NCBI GenBank assembly: GCA_030544215.1
Contig: JARZZO010000003.1
Coordinates: 32,306,379 to 32,370,378, forward strand
From: Zantedeschia hybrid cultivar
Taxonomy: Eukaryota > Streptophyta > Magnoliopsida > Alismatales > Araceae
DNA: 64,000 nucleotides
Reading direction: 5' to 3'
A program made the position numbers and the translations under genes. The notes below the pieces were generated by a model. It worked only from the letters and a program-made list of their open reading frames with translations, was not told the DNA's origin and searched no databases. Below, piece by piece: positions 57,348 to 64,000 of this stretch (its first letter is position 1; each line of letters opens with the position of its first letter).

Positions 57348-57974
57348 TATTTTACAATCTGTTATGTCGAACTAGCTAGGCGACCCCTTGATTTTATAGA
57401 CCCGTGATCCATTTATGAGTGTGCAATTCAATAGATTATTCATTCCCAAAGTTCTTCACAAATCCACATTTTTATCATCTCTTTTCGAAAATTGCTAAGT
57501 AGATTTGAGAATCTACTTTCTTTTTCGGATATTGTAAAGAAATCTTTCCCACGGAATCCATTTCTTTCTTCTGTTTTCTTAACTTCCTTGATGTTTAGTG
57601 AACTCTAGGACCATACTTGCAATCATCAAGACTCAAAAGCATAAGTCATTTTAAAATGCCAAGGAACTAATGAGAGATAAAAGTGAAAAAGAGGTGCTAA
57701 CTAAAATAAGACTGAGCCTAATGGGATTATTCTTCCCCTTGAGTTTAATTACCATCTTATCGATGGGGCAAGATAATGTCTTATCAAGTGGGTAGCAAGA
57801 AATGAGTGAAACTATAGTCTAAAGCTCCTATTTATATTAGAGATCCTTTTCACATTCTTACTTTTCTCCATAATCCCTTCCTCCACCACAATGACAGTCC
57901 AACGCGGCCTCACCTTCTCTCCAAATGGCACCTTCTCCCCAAATGGCACTTCATTAACATGATCAAAGGTATTA

Positions 57975-58255
57975 AGCGTCACTTTGTTTGCAAAATAAGA
58001 TATTTTGTGGGGTCTACTGACGGAATAACGTATATTAGAATAAGAGGTGTTTCGGTTTGATAGTTTTATAAGGTCTACTGACGGAATAAAAAAAATAAAC
58101 AATTCTTAAGTCTAAAGTGGAATGACTTAATTTCCTTATTCCTCCAATACGTTATTCTGCACGGTATAAGTCATTTCGCATGTCAAAGCAAAATTAAACT
58201 TATTCTTTCCTTATTTGTCCTTATTCTTCTCCTATTCTCCAATCATTGTGGAGCC
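57975..58255 (-). mobile_element. MITE, copy 3 of 3 (inverted)
   Basis: Reverse complement of the family: on the minus strand it runs from GGCTCCACAATGATTGGAGAATA to GCAAACAAAGTGACGC, with TTTTGCTTTGACATGCGAAATG, as in copy 1, inside (quoted in parts: TTTTGCTTTGACA, GCGAAATG). Confidence 0.75.
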
Positions 58256-60750
58256 AAAAGAGTAGAGCAAATGAGGCAAAAAACAATCAGTAAGCTTTCA
58301 TTTTCCTCCACATAATGTCATGCCAAAAGATTTCAATACCATATGGCACAGTTTTTAAAAATTATATAACCCCCAATTGGTTGATGTATGTTTCTTTTCC
58401 AAATAAGTTATTAAGACCAAATTTGCTGTGTGGATGAGGAGATACTGGTTTACGGCGCTTGCAAACTTCTCCATCATATCTTCCCAAGTTGTTAGATGTC
58501 TTACCTATCCCGTACTTATTTATTTTTATCTAGATTGGAAGTTGAGACCACAACAATTGCAGTGAACCATCTTCTAGTATTGTCTAAACTACCTGTTTTT
58601 TTTAATTTGTTTTTCTCGTAAACAAGCTATGTGTTCTACGTCAGCCATTTTATGACTCGTTAAGCCCCCCCAGGGAAGTTAAACATCTGTTCGAAGGTAG
58701 GTGTGAGGAGATAACCTACTTACTTCCAGAACAGAACTTTCAAACATCTTGGTGAATTTCTTATTATACTAGATGAGTTCATCAGTGTTAATAATATGAA
58801 GATGACATAACAGGTTCAGTGAAGCAGTGGTGCACTCAATGCATTGAACTTTCACCCTGACATTTGATAGGAAGCCAAAGTGACCTCTTATCTGATCAAA
58901 ATTTTCATATGCTGTTGGCTCTAAAAACTGTACCATCAGGAAACCACAGATCTTTTGAGCTCCACCTATTTCTGATCCGGATGGCTATCCCTGGTTCACA
59001 TGAGTCCAAGAGGACCCCCACTCACAGTCTGGACTACATAAAAGGCACCTTTACTTCCACCCAAATTCCCCACTTTGATGATGATGTGATAGGGTAGGTC
59101 TAAGAGACCAGATGGGCTAGCAAGAAAAGGACCTTTTCCAAGATCCTGTTATCTTGGCAGATTTATGCCCTGTAAAACTAGCATAATAACAATAAAATAT
59201 AGAATTTAAGGCCCTCCCATGTCAAAAGACCATTTCTCCCAAGGTTGAAATTCCCTCACATTATCACATCATGCATTCAATGTCATTTAATGGGAGCCCA
59301 TGTGAAATGTTGGGGAACTTCCAAGGCAATCAAGAGGGTTTCATTGTTTCAAAGGTCTGCCCTCCCTTTTTATTCAAACATGAGCCTCCAAGGACCCAAG
59401 TCTATAGCCTGAAGACAGTATAGAAAAATCAGAAGCTAGGAATACAAAATTTGGTACTGCTAGATTTCTTCAGTGGCCTGTTTTAATAATAGTCCAAGTT
59501 GAAGAAGGCTTCTGCCCTGTGTGCCATAGATTGTTCTGCTGAGAAGCAGCATCTGGTCCCAGCTGCCACCCCTTGGCATTTTAAACGCCTGCTTAGACTA
59601 ACCCTTCTTGTCAGCCTTAGGAAGACATGGCTTCTGGGTCTTGGTGTTTCCCCTTGTCTCATTGGAAGACACAGTGACATTGATGCCACACCAGTAGGGT
59701 GCATATGGTCACCCACTGTTTGAGCCGATTATGATAACATGTTGCCAGTTGAAAGAAATGGTTCTTAATAAGATGAAATATGGATAACAAAAATAGTGAT
59801 GAATACAAGAACAGCTACTTGCAGTATGGCTGAACATGGGGTATCTGAATTGATGACACTTGACCAATTTGATTGTGTTTGACTAATATTCAAATGCAAA
59901 GCAGAAAGCAAAGTTGACAGTTTTTAATGACACCCTGAAGTTGGATCATTGATCCATGTAGTGGCCTCTTCACTATTTTGAGTGGAAGCTAATCAAAATG
60001 GCTGTGGCCCATTGCATAGTGTTCATCTTGTCATTCCAGCCAAAGGGTTCATTGCACTTTTTTCATTAGCCTCTAAAGGAACCCCTTAGAGCAAACCACT
60101 GACTTTTATAGGTCCACCTTCTGCAATGGACACTCTTGAGTAGTCCCATTCTCTTCTCCTCCTCCACTTCAGAGGCAGACTCATGGGTCCAGAGAATGAA
60201 ATGTTCTAGGTGGCATATCAAACAGAAACTTTTTGTTTGCTGCTACTTGGGCTCTTCTGACACTGCCTATACTCAATGCCTGATTCCCCTAGCTCTGGCC
60301 TTCTCCAGCACACTTCATTTTATATCACAGTGAAGAAAACCTTTTGTTTTTCCCTTAAGATTAGAGTGGGCACTGTCTCTTATTCTCAGTGAGATTTCCA
60401 GATATCGATGTACTGTTTCATATCCAGACATGCTGGTTTGGTGGTTCCCTCGTTTTGTGAATCATCCTGTTTGAACTCAATGTTGGATGGATCTGAGCCG
60501 TTTTGGACTAAAAACCCGATGAGGTTGCAGATGGGTTGAAACCGTAGCTTAGTCTCGTGGATATGGATTGGAGGCTGTCAGACCTGTCTTACATGGATTT
60601 GTTTATTCGTATTGACAGTTCAAATCAGTGATGGCACAGTGGCCATACAGGTTATTTCTTTGTATTCACAGTTAGTTAAACATAGTATTATGCAAGTATA
60701 ATTTTGATACTTCTAAATTTCCAAATAAAACTCCCATACATCACATCAAA
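58256..60750. other. Intergenic, no supported gene
   Basis: Less AT-rich than its surroundings. Overlapping frames on both strands at 59,483-59,723 and one at 60,136 show no known domain. Could hold a noncoding transcript; nothing in the sequence proves it. Confidence 0.4.
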
Positions 60751-60764
60751 CTAAAAGACGGGAA

Positions 60765-60955
60765 GAGTCGACTCGAAGAGTCGGATCGATTTGGATTACC
60801 CATTATTCGATACGAGTCGAGTTGACTCGTGTCGACTCAATCGAGTCGTATGAAAAAGTTCTAATAAATCGACATATTCGGTCGAGTTGCACCCATTCGG
60901 ATTCGTCCTGATACGGTACAAGTCGGCACGAACCGATCCCGTACGGCAAATCATG
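60765..60955. repeat. GACTCG/CGAGTC-rich dispersed repeat, copy 2
   Basis: Dense in GAGTCG, CGACTC and CGATACG words, many arranged as inverted pairs (GAGTCGACTC at about 60,765). Shares blocks with 46,060-46,200. Confidence 0.55.
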
Positions 60956-61069
60956 AGCCTGTAAGTAGTATTTGATTTTCAAATTTTTTATTCATTTTAG
61001 AGTTTAGAAATAGAATCACTTTCCATTTGTTAGAAAGGGAAACCGTTGTTTTAAAAAAAACAACCTAAC

Positions 61070-61382
61070 GAACCAGCTGCCTAGGACAGTTGGTTCACCC
61101 ACTTCCCTTGCAAAAGGAAGGTCTCAGGTTCGATTCTGGTTGGACCTAAAAACCCCCAGCCATGCAACCCCCTGGTGTTGTTGAGATATTTATCTCCTGG
61201 TCTGTAAGATTATTTCCCCAGAAATCAGACGGACCTGGAACTGTCGTCTAATTAGGCGGATCCATCGAACGAGCCGGAATTATCTCCAACTTTGGAGGAT
61301 TATCTCGGGTTCCCGATTAGAACTCCGGTCGCTTGTAAATAGCTGTACATAATCGGCCTATGGGCCCCTTCAAAAAAAAAAG
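61070..61382 (+). mobile_element. tRNA-derived SINE, intact
   Basis: About 313 bp flanked by an 11-bp TSD AACAACCTAAC (61,059-61,069 and 61,383-61,393). The head is tRNA-like: an A-box-like CTAGGACAGTTGG and a good B box GGTTCGATTCT at about 61,129-61,139, the internal RNA polymerase III promoter. The body is unrelated to tRNA and the end is A-rich (10 A). A worn relative lies at 22,725-22,935. Confidence 0.85.
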
Positions 61383-61393
61383 AACAACCTAAC

Positions 61394-63270
61394 ACTGAAT
61401 GCTTCTGCCATCACCCGGTCTAAAAACAATTAATTGTATGCAGTTCTATTCGAAAGTTTTACAAAGAAATTGCACCAATCTCTAGGTCATATTACAGACA
61501 CCTTACAATTACCTCAATGTTTTCTCTTGTTCTAATATTTTTTTAGGAATTTAGATTAATTCATTTAAAACATAAATTAAACTATTTTTAAATTAGACTG
61601 ACCGTTCAAAAAGGCTGGCGAATAGGAGTTGAACAGCTAGATTCTATGATACAATCGATACTTAATTTATTGATAATGGAAAGCTAATAAGCTATGTTGT
61701 GTACTTGAATATGACACAAAACTAGAACATATGTATGCTGAGTAGTACTTGATGTATCATTAGGGTGTAGCCTAAAAAAATAAAATAAAATATATTTAGG
61801 TTGGCCTCATCATGTTCGTACATGTCCGTACCACCCGGGGTGTAGCCAAAGAAAAACAAAAAAAACTGAACCTCTTTTTATTGGGTTGGCTCATTAACAG
61901 CGCTCAGACTTAGTTTTTTTACTTTTTAGAATTTTCAGATTATCAAGTTGGAGATAGGATTGTATGAATATGTAGAACTTGATAGGAGAGACCCTAAAAA
62001 TTTTATTTTTTCTTTTTCTTTTTGAAGCTGCACCTTACTGCACCGCATGAATTAATACTTCGATATTCTTTGAAATACTCATGTCCAACATTAAGGTTCA
62101 ATAATTTAATCAACTTTTTTTAGCTTTTCACAATTTATGAAAGTTCAATGAAGTGTACTTTGCTGCATGGATGCATATTGGACAAATGGAAACAAATGTC
62201 TATATTCATATATTTTTTATGTCTTAACCTCCTATCTTTTAAAATGTTTAGCATGTGCATTCATGTAGCTTAACATCATGCTCTCATTACATAAATCATG
62301 ACTAATACTTGCCCCTTTGTGCTCGCAGTGATTTTTCTTTTTTTGATTTTTTTTAGGTGGGTCCGAGGTGTATTAGACATATAGTGTATTGTCCGATCAG
62401 ACATCTCAAAAATTTTTGAATAATCAAAAATTATTATTGGACTCGACCCATTAAAGGCGTTTCATCTATTCATTTGGGTCGATTTTTTATTTTTCAGATT
62501 TTTTAGAGACATCTAATCGGGCATTATATTGTATGGACAGATATGATATCTTGGGGAAGACCTACAAAATTTCAAAAAACAACTTTTACCACTGCAATGC
62601 CTCTGCATAGAATCATCCCAGACGTGCACTGATTCCAAGGATGGGGTTGCGGGGGGTGGTTTGTGGCGCCCTGTAAAGAGACGAAATCATCTCATTGGTG
62701 GAGCAATAGTCATGCTTACATCGTAGTACTCAATAAAGTATCATTTTTCCTTGTTACAACAAATCAGGTATCCCTAACGTGTATTAATGTGGTAGAAAGG
62801 AGTAATATCTTTCCGCACCGGGCGAGATTAGATTGGATGGCTGTAGCAGTAGTATTTTTTTAGTTTTTTACTTTTTTAAATTATTTTAAGTTGTCTGATC
62901 CGAGATCAACTTGTATAAGACATGTCGGACATGATGGAAATTTCACAAAAGAACATCATTTTTTGTGCTGCACTTCACGTGTATTACTTGGTAGAAAGTG
63001 CAAGAACCCCTACATAATTAGGTTCGAACAATTCACTTCCCCTGTAAGAGGACTGATGTCAATGATCCCTTGTCAACTCACCACCTTATCTTGTTTGGCC
63101 TATTTGGGCCTAAACTTAGCCAAAGTTGTTAGGCTTATAGGTAAAACTAGGAACGGGAACCTCTAAACTTCTATCTTCCAGACCCCCAATATACCTCCAC
63201 TCCAAAGATTAGGAGTAAATTTGGTACTACATTTACTTTTGCTAATGAAATGATTGATTCTGTAATGACT
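61394..63270. other. Intergenic DNA with pieces of a dispersed repeat, no gene seen
   Basis: Segments at 61,900-62,010 and 62,350-62,580 (TTTTCAGATT, GATTGTATG/ATTGTATGGACA wording) resemble 50,250-50,400 and 48,985-49,170. Frames at 62,663 and 62,891 are not supported. Confidence 0.4.
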
Positions 63271-63905
63271 TAGTCACAAGATGGATAGGAGGAAGGGTTA
63301 CTTGTTGGAAAGGACTATCCGCAAAGTAAGTTACAATAGAACTGCCATTGTTTGGAGCCATCACTATGTCCAAGGGCTTTGATGGGAATTAAACCAGATT
63401 AGTTACATATCAAAAAATAGAAAAAATTATTTAGCCATATGTGTGTGATTTATATCCATAACTTGTAAAGTGCCTATTCGAGACAAAACTATGCATACTT
63501 GACCGAAGGCAGATAATACCTCACAAAGATTTTATCGAATGGTTATAGAATAATATCATATTGGGACCCACTCAGTACGATGTAGGCTGCTTCAGGAACG
63601 AACAACACAATAGCTAGTAGGCCTATAGTGACTTAGTTACAAGCGGGATAGGAGAAAAGACTATTTGTAAGAAAGGGCAACCTGCAGAGTAAGTCAAAGT
63701 GGAACCGCTACAGCGTGAAACCACAACTATGTCTAAGAGTTGGGATAAAAATAAACCAAATTAGTCTCATATCGAAAAACGAAAAAAGTTATTAGGCCAT
63801 ATATGCGAGACTTGAATCTATAATATGTGAGGTATTTTTTGGAGACAAAATTATATAGACTTGACCTAAAACAGATAATATCTCACAAAAATTCGATCAG
63901 ATTGT
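63271..63905. repeat. Direct repeat, period about 363 bp
   Basis: Unit 1 (from 63,271, TAGTCACAAG.TGGATAGGAG) and unit 2 (from 63,634, TAGTTACAAGCGGGATAGGAG) run in parallel to AGATAATA.CTCACAAA.ATT at their ends, with about 80% visual similarity. Only unit 1 is followed by GGGACCCACTCAG. Origin unknown. Confidence 0.75.
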
Positions 63906-64000
63906 TATAGATACACTCCTAATTATTGAGAGGGAGAGTGTACTAGGGTTTAGAGAATGAGGCCAAGCGGGATATTGTCTCGCCAAATTAGGATTGAAAG

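Noticed and set aside
59483..59723. Overlapping frames on both strands, considered as a small gene or a microRNA precursor
   Set aside because: No family recognised, no clear long stem and no match to a microRNA I know.

Overview
This is a repeat-dense stretch of a plant nuclear genome. One ordinary host gene is visible: a three-exon DUF4228/PADRE-family gene at 53.27-54.17 kb on the minus strand. Its GC-rich, high-GC3 first exon, together with the types of repeats around it, suggests a monocot (inference; species not identified). Almost everything else is transposon, much of it nested.

Left third (1-20.5 kb): the 3' part of a badly decayed Ty1/copia element on the plus strand. It has a hairpin-rich leader-like region, a 573-bp tandem duplication, broken reverse transcriptase (RT) and RNase H remnants, a polypurine tract and a 3' LTR at 18,968-20,527. 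A complete Ty3/gypsy element of the Tat type, element A (minus strand, 3,895-18,270, target-site duplication (TSD) GTTAT), has landed between its RT and RNase H parts. A carries at least six inactivating lesions.

20.6-22.1 kb: remains of an En/Spm (CACTA) TNP2 transposase, minus strand. 22.7-24.2 kb: a worn tRNA-derived SINE and a MITE.

Middle (24,405-44,720): a CACTA transposon with TIRs beginning CACTACAA, TSD AAT and palindromic subterminal repeats. It carries foreign cargo: one receptor-like-kinase exon with its splice acceptor, pieces of LINE reverse transcriptase, zf-RVT and RNase H, and the 5' UTR plus first exon of a CWC21/cwf21-type splicing-factor gene. A second Tat element, B (plus strand, 27,857-42,453, TSD GAGAT), sits inside it. 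B is younger (its LTRs differ by about five substitutions and one indel) and nearly intact: gag, protease, G-patch, RT, RNase H, a second archaeal-type RNase H and integrase, with one nonsense codon and one homopolymer slip relative to A.

Right third (44.7-64 kb): AT-rich intergenic DNA with small nonautonomous repeats, the host gene, an intact SINE (61,070-61,382, 11-bp TSD), two more copies of the 24-kb MITE and several local tandem duplications.

The least explained structures are two unrelated hairpin arrays in retroelement control regions: four stem-loops sharing a 13-nt loop in the copia element (714-1051), and repeated GCGTC...GACGC dyads through the LTR and leader of the Tat family. 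All calls come from reading the sequence; no database search was run.
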